NCBI GenBank assembly: GCA_019115165.1
Contig: DXEB01000014.1
Location: 19,692 to 83,691 of the forward strand
DNA length: 64,000 nucleotides
Reading direction: 5' to 3'
From: Candidatus Anaerotignum merdipullorum
Lineage (GTDB): Bacteria > Bacillota > Clostridia > Lachnospirales > Anaerotignaceae
Shown here: positions 18,602-27,305 of the stretch, one piece after another
Layout: every line of letters starts with the position of its first letter
Position numbering within the stretch: the stretch's first letter is position 1
Position numbers and translations under genes: made by a program
The notes under the pieces: model-generated
Databases searched by the model: none
Seen by the model: only the letters and a program-made list of their open reading frames with translations
Told to the model about the DNA's origin: nothing

Positions 18602-18959
18602 GTGACATGCCCCAGCTTTCCCGAAATCCGTAATATACATTGCCAATAGCGTGAACCAACACAGCAATGACCCATCCACAAGTAAATCCAAGCAAAAGTG
18701 CCTGTGCTCCGGTTTTTTCCATCGCGAAAAAACCAATCAATGCGGCAGCGGCAGTAGCGACCATGCCGCAGTAAAATGCTAGAGAAGCCGAGCGATTGGT
18801 ATAAGCCTCCAGCATTTCGTCGTTGGGAAGAAAAAAATACTGAAAATCAACGGCAAAAGCGAAGAACGCCAAAAAGGCTCTTTCTTCCGTGAAAATGCCA
18901 ATCCAGCCTAATAGAGACAACAGTCCCATCAAACCATGCAGATATTGTTTTCGTTTCAT
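18588..18959 (-). CDS. DUF3796-like small membrane protein
   Basis: A 123-residue protein with about four transmembrane segments. It resembles DUF3796 proteins, which are commonly encoded beside short XRE regulators, as here. A conserved-looking patch is DFQYFFLPNDEMLEAYTNRSAS between helices. The function is unknown; a membrane partner that informs or opposes the cognate regulator is inference. ATG follows AGGAGGATTCA. Confidence 0.7.
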   Translation of the reverse strand: MKRKQYLHGLMGLLSLLGWIGIFTEERAFLAFFAFAVDFQYFFLPNDEMLEAYTNRSASLAFYCGMVATAAAALIGFFAMEKTGAQALLLGFTCGWVIAVLVHAIGNVYYGFRESWGMSHDSK

Positions 18960-18971
18960 TTGAATCCTCCT

Positions 18972-19001
18972 TTATGTGATGTATTTCGCTTATTATGTGA
19001 T
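18972..19001. promoter_or_regulatory. Direct repeat TTATGTGAT x2, candidate XRE operator
   Basis: Two exact 9-base copies (18972-18980 and 18993-19001) are spaced 21 bases start to start, two helical turns, between the promoter -10 and the start codon of the DUF3796/XRE operon. A repressor bound here would block transcription. This is inference from position and spacing. Confidence 0.45.
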
Positions 19002-19002
19002 A

Positions 19003-19031
19003 AATATACTACAAAATAAAAGCCTTGTCAA
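19003..19031 (-). promoter_or_regulatory. Sigma-A promoter of the DUF3796-XRE operon
   Basis: On the minus strand TTGACA (19026-19031) and TATATT (19003-19008) have a 17-base spacer. Confidence 0.75.
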
Positions 19032-19046
19032 TAAAGAAGGAAGCAG

Positions 19047-19226
19047 GTGTGTTTGTTGTGTGGGGAAGTCTATGCACTCAACGAAACAGATATGGTTTTT
19101 GTAGGAAGCCAGGATTATCTTACTGTGTGGAGCAAAAGAGGCGGCGTAGTGGGTACAAATTGGAATCAAGAGAATCCAATCGGAATGCGGGGGAGCGGGT
19201 GTGAACCTTTCGCTTTGATATGGTGA
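19047..19226 (+). CDS. Possible 59-residue small protein
   Basis: A GTG-initiated ORF just under the track threshold, 6 bases after AAGAAGG. The translation (VCLLCGEVYALNETDMVFVG...) has balanced composition, unlike most spurious ORFs nearby, but resembles nothing I recognise. The region is purine-rich, so a good Shine-Dalgarno match is weak evidence. Confidence 0.25.
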   Translation: MCLLCGEVYALNETDMVFVGSQDYLTVWSKRGGVVGTNWNQENPIGMRGSGCEPFALIW

Positions 19227-19338
19227 TTAGGAAGGCAAAGGACAGCAGCGTTGATTTGGCATTGCCTGCACAGCTGCGGTAGGGAGAGCACGGGAAATCC
19301 AAATTGGATGAAACTGAGAGAGGGAAAAGGAGGGGGAT

Positions 19339-19491
19339 ATGCAGCAATATTTGTTGTATGTACCAAGACTTGCCGATACATTTTTTTATGATGGGAATGC
19401 TTCCGGGAATGAGGGAGGTGTGGAACATTTGCCTAAGCCTAGATATCCATTTCAGAGAAAGAGGTTTCTTTTAGAGAATCTTTTGGAATAA
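19339..19491 (+). CDS. Possible 50-residue small protein
   Basis: ATG two bases after AAAAGGAGGGGG opens a 50-codon frame starting MQQYLLYVPRLADTFFYDG and ending in LLE. No homolog is recognised. It lies in the 600-base gap between the DUF3796 gene and the GNAT gene. It may be chance in purine-rich sequence. Confidence 0.25.
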   Translation: MQQYLLYVPRLADTFFYDGNASGNEGGVEHLPKPRYPFQRKRFLLENLLE

Positions 19492-19544
19492 AATTTTCGT
19501 CATGGGAAATAAGAAGACAGAGATACCGAAGGAAACGCAAGAAA

Positions 19545-19571
19545 GAGAATCCCCGATGATTAAGGATTCTC
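19545..19571 (-). terminator. Hairpin at the end of the nrdD-nrdG-dut-GNAT operon
   Basis: A stem of about 9 bp (AGAGAATCC / GGATTCTCT) spans the GNAT stop codon. Only short T stretches follow on the minus strand, so terminator strength is uncertain. Confidence 0.5.
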
Positions 19572-20063
19572 TTTGTCATTTGCTGCCATATGCTGCAACG
19601 TTTTTCCAGCGAGACGGTAAACCGTCCAATCAGACATGGGCTCTGCGCCCATAGAGCGATAAAACGCGATAGAAGGGATATTGCTGTCCAGACACCACCA
19701 TTCCAAGCGCCCACAGCCGCGTTGTATAGCAATCTGCGCCAGTTTTTGCAAGATGGCTTTTCCACAGCCTTGCCCACGGTTAGCAGGAGAAACATATAAG
19801 TCCTCTAAATAAATACCGCTTCTGCCTAAAAACGTGGAAAAATTGTGAAAGAACAGCGCAAAGCCGATTTCATTGCCGGCTGCATCCATAGCGAACAGAA
19901 CTTCTGCTTTTTTCTTCTGAAAGATCCATTCTTCTAAAAGGGATTCTGTGGCAACTACTTCCGAAAGTAGCCCCTCGTAGTCTGCCAGTTCTCTGATGAA
20001 GCGCAGAATCAGAGAAGTGTCAGAAGGTTCTGCAAAGCGAAATAGGAAGTTTGATATCATCAA
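19560..20063 (-). CDS. GNAT family N-acetyltransferase
   Basis: A 167-residue acetyltransferase of the diamine/GCN5 type. The acetyl-CoA loop is visible as VSPANRGQGCGKAILQKLAQIA near residue 91, preceded by GIYLEDLYV and followed by LEWWCLDSN and AFYRSMGA. The closest known layout is the spermidine/diamine acetyltransferase branch, but the substrate is not determined by sequence. ATG follows GAGGTG. It is the last gene after dut, 6 bases apart. Confidence 0.88.
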   Translation of the reverse strand: MMISNFLFRFAEPSDTSLILRFIRELADYEGLLSEVVATESLLEEWIFQKKKAEVLFAMDAAGNEIGFALFFHNFSTFLGRSGIYLEDLYVSPANRGQGCGKAILQKLAQIAIQRGCGRLEWWCLDSNIPSIAFYRSMGAEPMSDWTVYRLAGKTLQHMAANDKENP

Positions 20064-20069
20064 AACACC

Positions 20070-20504
20070 TCAATTTTTACCGGTGGAGCCGATTCCGCCG
20101 CGGTCGTTGTTGCCCAATGTTTTGGTTTCCGTAAAAGAGAGGGTGGGCTGATGGGCAAAGATCCGGAACTGGCAAATACGGTCATTGACTTCTATAACTG
20201 TGTCCCGCATCGCCAGAGCAGGGAAAAACCACTGGTCGTTGTCCCCGCAGTAACTTTCATCTACAATACCGCAGTGATTGGTCTGCAGGATGCCGAATTG
20301 CTTGAAGGTAGAGCTGCGCGGCACAATATGTGCTTCATAGCCTTTGGGCAGCTCCATGGCAATGCCAAGCGGAATCAAACGAAATTCCCCTGCCCGTAAT
20401 TCCACGCGCTCTGCTGCCCGCAGATCAATCCAGTCAGACTTGCCGTCGATATAGCGTAGCCGTTCGATGTTGTCGTTGAAATATTTGATTTTGATGGTAA
20501 GCAT
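20070..20504 (-). CDS. dut: dUTP diphosphatase
   Basis: A 144-residue trimeric-type dUTPase that hydrolyses dUTP to dUMP. All five motifs can be seen: [39 protein letters not shown] and the C-terminal [12 protein letters not shown] arm. Placement behind nrdD-nrdG ties it to deoxynucleotide supply. Confidence 0.94.
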   Translation of the reverse strand: MLTIKIKYFNDNIERLRYIDGKSDWIDLRAAERVELRAGEFRLIPLGIAMELPKGYEAHIVPRSSTFKQFGILQTNHCGIVDESYCGDNDQWFFPALAMRDTVIEVNDRICQFRIFAHQPTLSFTETKTLGNNDRGGIGSTGKN

Positions 20505-20528
20505 AGATGTAAAGATTCCTTTCTGGTT

Positions 20529-21023
20529 TTATTCTGCATGATAGAGATAAAGCGTGCCTTTTTCCAGAGATTTCTGTACGTCAATGATGCGCTGGTTAAA
20601 GCTGCCTTTCCAGTGCAGTTGATTGTCTTTTAGTTCGTCTACAAATTTACCATCTACAATGACGTCCAGATAAGCCATAACAGGTAATGCGCTGATTTCT
20701 TCCCAAATGTAGCCGGTATATAACCATGTTGTTTTCTCCGGAAAGGTTTCTTTGATTTCTTTGGCAAGGATGGTCAATGCTTCGCGGTTGCTGATATAAA
20801 GCGGATCGCCGCCGCTGAAGGTGATGCCGCTGATATAATCTTTTTCCAGCTCTGCAAATAGCTCTGCCTTAGCGTCTGCATCAAAAGGCAGACCGCCGTT
20901 CGGATCCCAAGTGATGGGATTCTGACAGTTTTTGCAGTGATGAGAACAGCCGGCAAGCCATAAAACGACTCGCAGCCCTTCGCCATTGAGCATATCATCT
21001 TTGGTAATATTATGATAGTGCAC
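20529..21023 (-). CDS. nrdG: Anaerobic ribonucleotide reductase activating protein
   Basis: A 164-residue radical SAM enzyme that generates the glycyl radical of NrdD. The cluster motif CSHHCKNC is near residue 31 and FSGGDPL follows. The start is a GTG directly after the nrdD TAA stop with no intervening base, so translation is probably coupled. Confidence 0.95.
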   Translation of the reverse strand: MHYHNITKDDMLNGEGLRVVLWLAGCSHHCKNCQNPITWDPNGGLPFDADAKAELFAELEKDYISGITFSGGDPLYISNREALTILAKEIKETFPEKTTWLYTGYIWEEISALPVMAYLDVIVDGKFVDELKDNQLHWKGSFNQRIIDVQKSLEKGTLYLYHAE

Positions 21024-23141
21024 TTACATACTCTTCCTTTCTGCAATCTCTGCCATTTTCGCCTCGTTCAGGCGGGTATCGCCTTTCACGCGGGAATAGG
21101 AGAGATATCCGTTCATCCGGTCGATTTTGGTTAAGTTGCGGCTGCCGCATTTCGGGCAGACGTCCATTTCCAGTTCCTGGTGACCGCAGTCGTCGCAGTA
21201 CGCCAAGGAAAGGTTGACGCCTTCATAGAAGCCCAGCTTCATGGCACGGCGCACCAATGTGCGGATGGCGTCCAGATTATAATCAATGGGATATTTCACA
21301 TACTGTATCTTCCCGCCGTTGGAGAGATCCCAGAACCGCTTTTCCAAATCCTGCTTCTGGATGGGGGAAATGTCTTCGGTCACATGGCAATGGAAAGAAT
21401 TGCTGACATAAGGGCGGTCGGAAACATGTTCCACTACGCCGTATTTTTTACGGAACTGTGTGACCTGTAAACCGCACAGACTTTCGGCAGGTGTGCCGTA
21501 GATAGCGTACAGATTGCCGTCTGCTTTTTTGAATTCTGCAATTTTATCGTTGATGTGCTGCAGGGTATCAATGGCAAACTGACCGTCTTCTACGAGAGAT
21601 TTGCCATTGTGCAGCTCTTGCAGTTCATTGAGTGCCGTGATGCCAAAGGAGGCGGTGGCTGATTTGAGCAGTGGTTTGATTTTATCGTGTATGCCCAGAC
21701 GTCCGCCATAAAATCCGCCTTCGCAGTATGCCAGCGGATTGGTAGAGGCCCGCATTTCGCCTAGATATGCATAAGTACGAATATGTAATTGGCGGATCAG
21801 CTCCAGATAATAGTCCAGAACTTCGTAAAATGGTCTGCTCTCCTGTTTTGCCTTTGCATAAATCATAGGTAGATGGAGACTGACTGCGCCGATATTGAAC
21901 CGTCCCACAAAAACAGGTTTGTCCTCGTCGTCGGCAGGTTCCATACCGCCTCTCTCAAACCATGGTGACAAAAATGCCCGGCAGCCCATCGGACTGATGA
22001 TGGCGCCATAGGTTTTATACATGTCTGCGACATAGCCTTCGCCAGTGAGGGAAAGCCAGTCGGGATACATGGTTTTAGAGGAGCATAAAATTCCGGCTTC
22101 GAAAACATCTTCCAACTCTTTTCCTTTTCCATGCAGATTTTCGTCATACAAGAATACCAGTTTGGGGAAGAGCACGGGTTTTTTGCAGGTTTTCTTTCCT
22201 TGTCCTTTGCGGCGGACATTTAACATAGTGATGGAGGCGAGCTTTGCAAACTTGCCGGTACCAGTGCCGAAGGTCATGGTGATAAAAGGGTAATCGCCGC
22301 GGCTGGATGCTACGGTATTAAATTTGTATTCCCAGCCCTGGAATCCCTGTTCAAAGTCGTTGAGAATGTCCGCCATCGCCTCTTTATCCGCTGCCTTGGG
22401 TGTCAGTCCCATGTCAATATATCGGCGGTAGAATTTTTCATAGCTTTTTTCTGCAAAAGGCTCCAGCAGCAGATCCACAGAAGGTACGGTAAACCCGCCG
22501 TACTGCTGGCTGGCCGCGGAAAGCACAATATCTCCGATGACGTCAAAGGCAACATTCAGTGTTTTGGGTTCATTATACCAGAGATTTCCCATCTCAAAGC
22601 CGCCAGTCAGGACGTTTTTGACATCAAACAGGCAGCAATTCATGGTATCCCTTCTGGCTGACATATCGTGAATGTAAATATAACCATCCCGACATGCCTG
22701 CAATTCTTCGGTTGTCATAAAGAACTTTTGGTACAGTTCTTTGTTGAGCTGATTAAATACCAAGGAACGCTTGGTGGAAACCAGCGCGCTGTCGGTATTG
22801 CTGTTTTCTTTATCGCCAATGTACATGATGGACTGGCTTTTTTTGTAGACTTCATCCAGCATACGCACAAAATCCTGTTTATAATTCCGGTAATCCCGAT
22901 AGCTTTTGGCAACTTCCGGTTTGACCCGTTCCAATGCGCTTTCCACGATGTTATGCATTTCTGCAATCGGGATCCCCTCTTTGCCTAAAGAGCTGGCTTT
23001 ATCCTCTACAAATTGGCAAATGAAGTCCAGTTCGTCTTGAGTAAACTTCACCAGTGCCCGGTAAGCGGATTTATTGACGGCAACTACGACCTTTTGTACA
23101 TTCCAAGGTTCGTGAGTATTATCTTTTTTGATTACATACAT
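21024..23141 (-). CDS. nrdD: Anaerobic (class III) ribonucleoside-triphosphate reductase
   Basis: A 705-residue oxygen-sensitive reductase of NTPs to dNTPs. The N-terminal 90 residues form an ATP-cone (YVIKKDNTHEPWN). Near the C-terminus four Cys in two CxxC pairs (CDDCGH, CPKCGS) form the zinc site, followed by RMNGYLSYSR, which carries the glycyl-radical Gly. The start is the ATG after AAGGAGG; the track ORF adds 24 codons. The operon continues with nrdG, dut and GNAT. Two NrdR-like boxes lie upstream. Confidence 0.96.
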   Translation of the reverse strand: MYVIKKDNTHEPWNVQKVVVAVNKSAYRALVKFTQDELDFICQFVEDKASSLGKEGIPIAEMHNIVESALERVKPEVAKSYRDYRNYKQDFVRMLDEVYKKSQSIMYIGDKENSNTDSALVSTKRSLVFNQLNKELYQKFFMTTEELQACRDGYIYIHDMSARRDTMNCCLFDVKNVLTGGFEMGNLWYNEPKTLNVAFDVIGDIVLSAASQQYGGFTVPSVDLLLEPFAEKSYEKFYRRYIDMGLTPKAADKEAMADILNDFEQGFQGWEYKFNTVASSRGDYPFITMTFGTGTGKFAKLASITMLNVRRKGQGKKTCKKPVLFPKLVFLYDENLHGKGKELEDVFEAGILCSSKTMYPDWLSLTGEGYVADMYKTYGAIISPMGCRAFLSPWFERGGMEPADDEDKPVFVGRFNIGAVSLHLPMIYAKAKQESRPFYEVLDYYLELIRQLHIRTYAYLGEMRASTNPLAYCEGGFYGGRLGIHDKIKPLLKSATASFGITALNELQELHNGKSLVEDGQFAIDTLQHINDKIAEFKKADGNLYAIYGTPAESLCGLQVTQFRKKYGVVEHVSDRPYVSNSFHCHVTEDISPIQKQDLEKRFWDLSNGGKIQYVKYPIDYNLDAIRTLVRRAMKLGFYEGVNLSLAYCDDCGHQELEMDVCPKCGSRNLTKIDRMNGYLSYSRVKGDTRLNEAKMAEIAERKSM

Positions 23142-23207
23142 GATGGATTCCTCCTTATGTTCCCATTTGAGAACCAACGATCGTTCGTCATTTACTGTAT
23201 ATAAACT

Positions 23208-23262
23208 TACCATATCTAGTGATGCATTGCAATAAAATTTCTAATTCATACAAGATATTGTG
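23208..23262. promoter_or_regulatory. Pair of candidate NrdR boxes upstream of nrdD
   Basis: Read on the minus strand, CACAATATCTTGTA (23249-23262) matches 12 of 14 and CACTAGATATGGTA (23208-23221) 11 of 14 positions of the NrdR box CACwAtATaTwGtG as I know it. They are 41 bases apart, close to four helical turns, and the proximal box overlaps a possible -10 (TATGGT). NrdR repression of nrd operons is established; its action here is inferred. Confidence 0.6.
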
Positions 23263-23308
23263 AAAACTGGAAGAAGCCAGCAGCATTTTTTACAAAAAAT
23301 TTGTCAGG

Positions 23309-24790
23309 TTATTTCTGCAAAGCCTGTCGGACGGCTTTTTGCCATCCCTCCAGTCGCCCGGCGGCATATTCTTTGGAAGCCTTGGGAGAATAGGCATGGG
23401 ATACGCCCCAGTTGCGGCGAATTTCTGATAAGTCCTTCCAATAGCCCACCGCAAGCCCTGCCAGATATGCGGCACCCAAAGCGGTGGTTTCCAGTGTTTT
23501 GGGGCGCAGCACCGGCACGCCGGTAATATCTGCCTGAAATTGCAGCAAAAATCCATTTGCCGCAGCGCCGCCGTCTACCCGCAGTTCCGCCAGTGGGATT
23601 TGCGCATCCTCTTCCATAGCATGCAGAACATCGTAAGTCTGGTATGCCATGGATTCCAGTGCGGCACGGACGATATGGCTGCGATTGGCGCCGCGGCTGA
23701 GTCCGGTGAGAATGCCGCGGGCATGAGGATCCCAATAAGGTGCACCTAAGCCGGTAAAGGCAGGTACCAGATAAACGCCGCAGGTATCTGGAACAGAAAG
23801 CGCCATCTGTTCTGTTTCTGCGGAAGAAGAAATCAACTGCAATTCATCCCGTAGCCATTGAATGGCGGCGCCGGCGACAAATACAGAGCCTTCCAGTGCA
23901 TACGAAACCTTGCCGTCCAATCCCCAAGCGATGGTGGTCAACAGACCGTTTTGAGAGGTGACTGGGGTATCACCTGTATGCATCAGCAAAAAACAACCGG
24001 TGCCATAGGTATTTTTGGCAGAACCGGGAGTAAAGCAGGCTTGTCCAAATAAAGCGGACTGTTGGTCGCCTGCAGCGCCGGCAATCGGAATCGGCGCGCC
24101 AAAATGATAAGGCAAGGTATGTCCGAAGATTCCGCTGGATGGCAGAACTTGAGGGAGAATGGAGGCGGGGATTTGCAGCATTTCCAATATTTCTGTGTCC
24201 CATTGAAGGGTATGGATATTAAACAGCATGGTGCGGGAGGCGTTGGAGTAATCCGTTGCATGTACTTGTCCGCCGGTTAGATTCCAAATCAGCCAAGTGT
24301 CTACCGTGCCAAAGAGTAAATTGCCTTCTTCTGCCAGTTTTTGAGCGCCGGGCACTTGCTCCAAAATCCAGCGGATTTTAGTAGCAGAAAAATAAGCGTC
24401 TAACAGCAGACCGGTTTTTTCCTGCAGCGGCTGCGTGTATCCTGCTGCCGCCAACCGTTCACAGTCTTCTGCGGTTCGGCGGCACTGCCAGACGATGGCG
24501 TTATAGATTGGTTTGCCCGTGCGTTTATCCCATAAAATGGTGGTTTCCCGTTGGTTGGTGATACCGATGGCGGCAATATCTGCCGCACATAATCCTGCCT
24601 GAGTCAAAGCGCGCTGGGCAACTTCCAGCTGGCTTTGCCAGATTTCCATGGGATCCTGTTCTACCCAGCCGGGGTGAGGATAGATTTGGCGATATTCTTT
24701 TTGTGCGGTACTGACAGCAGTTCCTGTTTTATCAAACAGGATACAGCGAGAACTGGTAGTGCCTTGGTCGAGGGACATGATATACTGCAT
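23309..24790 (-). CDS. glpK: Glycerol kinase
   Basis: A 493-residue FGGY kinase that makes glycerol 3-phosphate. [15 protein letters not shown] at the N-terminus, [22 protein letters not shown] and [17 protein letters not shown] are characteristic. ATG follows AAGGAGG; the ORF track adds 39 codons. No glpF or glpD is adjacent. A hairpin between this gene and the upstream hydrolase probably separates the transcripts in part. Confidence 0.96.
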   Translation of the reverse strand: MQYIMSLDQGTTSSRCILFDKTGTAVSTAQKEYRQIYPHPGWVEQDPMEIWQSQLEVAQRALTQAGLCAADIAAIGITNQRETTILWDKRTGKPIYNAIVWQCRRTAEDCERLAAAGYTQPLQEKTGLLLDAYFSATKIRWILEQVPGAQKLAEEGNLLFGTVDTWLIWNLTGGQVHATDYSNASRTMLFNIHTLQWDTEILEMLQIPASILPQVLPSSGIFGHTLPYHFGAPIPIAGAAGDQQSALFGQACFTPGSAKNTYGTGCFLLMHTGDTPVTSQNGLLTTIAWGLDGKVSYALEGSVFVAGAAIQWLRDELQLISSSAETEQMALSVPDTCGVYLVPAFTGLGAPYWDPHARGILTGLSRGANRSHIVRAALESMAYQTYDVLHAMEEDAQIPLAELRVDGGAAANGFLLQFQADITGVPVLRPKTLETTALGAAYLAGLAVGYWKDLSEIRRNWGVSHAYSPKASKEYAAGRLEGWQKAVRQALQK

Positions 24791-24813
24791 GAAATATCCT
24801 CCTTTCACAGGAT

Positions 24814-24834
24814 AAAAGCCCCAAGCGGGGCTTT
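24814..24834 (-). terminator. Terminator between the MBL-fold hydrolase gene and glpK
   Basis: On the minus strand an 8-bp stem AAAGCCCC / GGGGCTTT with a GCTT loop runs into TTTTAT, just 23 bases before the glpK start. It would reduce read-through into glpK. Confidence 0.7.
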
Positions 24835-24839
24835 CGGGG

Positions 24840-25448
24840 TTATAGGTAAGGGTTGGTACGGCGTTCGATTTCCAGCGTGGTGGCGGGACCGTGACCGGGA
24901 TATACATGGTAATCGCCAGGCAGATTCCGCAGGCGCTGAAGGGAACGCAGGATGGTTGCCCAATCTCCGGTGGTCAAGTCTGTACGCCCGCAGGAGCCTT
25001 GGAACAAGGTATCTCCGGAGAAGATGTTGTCTCCCAGTAAGAAACAAACGCTGCCTTCTGTATGTCCGGGTGTATAAAGTACCCGAAAGCGCAGATCGCC
25101 AACAGCGATGGTATCGCCGTCTTCCACCCAGATATCCGGATGGATGGCAATGGGATGACCGCTTTGCAGGGAAAAGTTTACGGCCGGATCGGTCAATACC
25201 CGCTGTTCCTGCCGGCAGGCGCAGATTTTACAGCCATATTTTTGCTGTACCGCTTCTACAGCGCCAATATGGTCAAAATGACCATGCGTCAACAAGATAT
25301 GCGTTGGATGCAGTCCGTTGTCGGCAATATATTGAAACAAGGGTGCTGGGTTGCCATCGCAGTCTATGATGGCACAAACGCCGTTATCATCGGAAATTAC
25401 ATAACAGTTGGTACCGATAAAACCGATTTCCAGTGTTTTTATGTTCAT
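24840..25448 (-). CDS. Metallo-beta-lactamase-fold hydrolase (glyoxalase II-like)
   Basis: A 202-residue MBL-fold protein with THGHFDHIG (HxHxDH) near residue 60 plus later zinc ligands in [18 protein letters not shown] and YPGHGPAT. It belongs to the YcbL/GloB2-like group that hydrolyses thioesters; the true substrate is unknown. ATG follows AAGGAGG. A TATAAT on the minus strand near 25514-25519 may be its -10. Confidence 0.88.
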   Translation of the reverse strand: MNIKTLEIGFIGTNCYVISDDNGVCAIIDCDGNPAPLFQYIADNGLHPTHILLTHGHFDHIGAVEAVQQKYGCKICACRQEQRVLTDPAVNFSLQSGHPIAIHPDIWVEDGDTIAVGDLRFRVLYTPGHTEGSVCFLLGDNIFSGDTLFQGSCGRTDLTTGDWATILRSLQRLRNLPGDYHVYPGHGPATTLEIERRTNPYL

Positions 25449-25654
25449 ATGGATATCCTCCTTTTTTGCATGTCGTAGTAAGAGCAGTATCTTGCCGTTT
25501 GCTTTCAGCATTCATTATAGCAGAAAATATCATGGAAAGGATAGCCCTTTTATCGGAATTTTTTTAGCAGAGGATTGGAGAGTGTTCTGTTTTTTATGAT
25601 AATTTTGTATCAGATGATGGAAATATCTAGACAAGCAAGGAAAAGGAGAGTAAT

Positions 25655-25717
25655 ATGGAACAACAAAGGAAAAACAGGAGGAACGGGATTTGGACGCGAA
25701 GCAAAAGGCACAGCTGA
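25655..25717 (+). CDS. Possible 20-residue leader ORF
   Basis: ATG follows AAAAGGAGAG at ideal spacing and opens a basic 20-codon frame (MEQQRKNRRNG...) that overlaps the first 28 bases of the next gene in another frame. Such an arrangement could couple translation to the weak TTG start downstream. It may also be chance. Confidence 0.3.
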   Translation: MEQQRKNRRNGIWTRSKRHS

Positions 25718-26124
25718 CAGAGGGCTGTCGGAGATTACAAAAGGAAATTGGTGCATGGTTTGTGATGGGACTGTGGGTGATTTGCAGTGTCAAAGGCGCC
25801 CAATGGCTATGGGGTGAGCGACTGCCGTCATGGGCGACGGTTGGCGGTATGGTGCTGTGCGGTGTGTTTGCAATAGCGGCGCACCTGGATAATCCGTTGC
25901 GTCATGGCTATAAACTGCGCCGCCCAAAACGATATTTGGCAGGAAGCCTCATCTTGGTCATCGCTGCTATTTGGATTGTGATCTGTCAGGTGACATGGAT
26001 GCAGCATTTGCAGGTAATTGCCGTACCTTTGGTATTCATCTGGAATCCCATCTGTGTCTGGCTGGAATGGAACGAAGCTTTGCGGCAGGCGCAAGCGGAC
26101 GAAGCAAACGGAGGAAATGGATGA
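25690..26124 (+). CDS. Small membrane protein, hypothetical (tandem paralog 1)
   Basis: A 144-residue protein with about four transmembrane helices and a hydrophilic N-terminus (residues 1-22). The TTG start follows GGAGGAACGGG. The C-terminal part contains PLVFIWNPICVWLEW, which is echoed in the next gene, so the two look like diverged tandem duplicates. The stop overlaps the next start as ATGA. I recognise no family; a two-subunit membrane complex is possible but unproven. Confidence 0.75.
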   Translation: MDAKQKAQLTEGCRRLQKEIGAWFVMGLWVICSVKGAQWLWGERLPSWATVGGMVLCGVFAIAAHLDNPLRHGYKLRRPKRYLAGSLILVIAAIWIVICQVTWMQHLQVIAVPLVFIWNPICVWLEWNEALRQAQADEANGGNG

Positions 26125-26519
26125 ACGACAGAAGAAGTACAAAACCGACAGGATATTTGCAATGGCTGCGGCTGGAATTTCTGGCATGGCTTTGTTTGTG
26201 CGCGGATGCGATTATTGTTTACTGGGCGCCACAGGCATGGGATACAGGGAAAATTTTCCGTGGCTTTGTTCTTTTGGTGTTAATTTCTGGGATATTAGCG
26301 ATAGTTCTTTGTTGGTTGCGCAATCAAAAAAGATGGCATGTTATGCGGCAGCCGTCCTGGTTATATCGTGGGACGCATGTGATTTGTTTGCTTTGCTGTA
26401 TCGGGCTTTTGTTTTGGTTGGCGACACTGTCCTTGCCGCTGTTTTTTGTGTGGAACACGGGATATCTGTTGCTGGAAGAGGAAAAACGGCACTGGAAAGA
26501 GCGTCACAGACGATCCTGA
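26121..26519 (+). CDS. Small membrane protein, hypothetical (tandem paralog 2)
   Basis: A 132-residue protein with about four transmembrane segments, translated from an ATG after GGAGGAAATGG and coupled to the previous gene by a 4-base overlap. The last helix reads LPLFFVWNTGYLLLEEEKRHW, parallel to the paralog before it. No function is known. A weak terminator follows at 26612. Confidence 0.72.
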   Translation: MNDRRSTKPTGYLQWLRLEFLAWLCLCADAIIVYWAPQAWDTGKIFRGFVLLVLISGILAIVLCWLRNQKRWHVMRQPSWLYRGTHVICLLCCIGLLFWLATLSLPLFFVWNTGYLLLEEEKRHWKERHRRS

Positions 26520-26611
26520 GGGGCAATGGCATAAGAAATCGTAGGAATCAGACAGCTGTGGCAGAATAGGAACAGATTCTGAAGCACACAGATAGAAAGA
26601 GGGATAGATAG

Positions 26612-26643
26612 AAAACGCATCAACAGAGATGTGTTTTTTTATT
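26612..26643 (+). terminator. Rho-independent terminator of the membrane-protein pair
   Basis: A 10-bp stem AAAACGCATC / GATGTGTTTT with one G-U pair, followed by TTT. Confidence 0.7.
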
Positions 26644-27253
26644 GGGTGGATGTTGCTGTAAGCGGCTGTTTGCGAAAAGTGTGTCTGCAATGGGGATAGA
26701 AGACGTGGTGGTATCGGAATGGCAGGTATCGCAGTCCGTTTTGACGAACCCAATGCATTTTTTGGAGAAAACAGAAAAGAACGCCGTTGGCATAAGCAGA
26801 GCCGTGTTTCTGTTGAGAGGGCGTTGCTGGATCCATTCTGTATGATTTGAAAAATAGAAAAGATATTGCTTCCGCTGCGACGTGTTTGATGGTTGGTTTT
26901 GTAGACCGACAGGTGGAGAGGAGTTTGGGAAGATGGTGCATCGTAGATGCCATACGCCTGCGGACCAAGAGAACAAAGAAATCCTGAGGAAAGTTTTTGG
27001 TTTTTGTAACGGATATAACAACAGCGTGGCAGGAGCTTGGGAAGACACGGTTGTTTGGTAGAATTTTTGAATATGAGAGAATGTGGAATACATTTGAGAA
27101 AAGGAGGTTTGTTTTCTGTATTGTATTATTGATGAATTTTGTCCGCAGCAGTGAGGAGAAAGGAAGATAAAAAATTGAGGAGCGCGGCAATGTCGGAACA
27201 GAGAAGAAAGATACTGCCTGCCATATGGTTGTAGTCTGTTTCATCGAATGACG
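26644..27253. other. 600-base gap without recognised gene
   Basis: A long purine-rich stretch. The 209-codon minus-strand ORF here (26639-27268) has a His/Ser/Phe/Pro-rich translation typical of antisense reading of purine-rich DNA, and lacks a ribosome binding site. No structured RNA family was recognised. Confidence 0.5.
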
Positions 27254-27285
27254 AAAACAGACCACCAAAAGGGTTTGGTGGTCTG
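27254..27285 (-). terminator. Rho-independent terminator of nfnA-nfnB
   Basis: On the minus strand a 12-bp stem CAGACCACCAAA / TTTGGTGGTCTG closes over CCCT and is followed by TTTT. Confidence 0.88.
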
Positions 27286-27305
27286 ATACTTCGCAGTTCA
27301 GTAAA

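Noticed and set aside
12503-19150. 17-base sequence AAAAGAGGCGGCGTAGT occurs at 12503-12519 and 19134-19150
   Set aside because: A single shared 17-mer is close to chance expectation for a 64-kb window; the flanks do not match.
26639-27268. 209-codon minus-strand ORF
   Set aside because: No ribosome binding site; His/Ser/Phe/Pro-rich translation typical of antisense reading through purine-rich DNA; no domain recognised.
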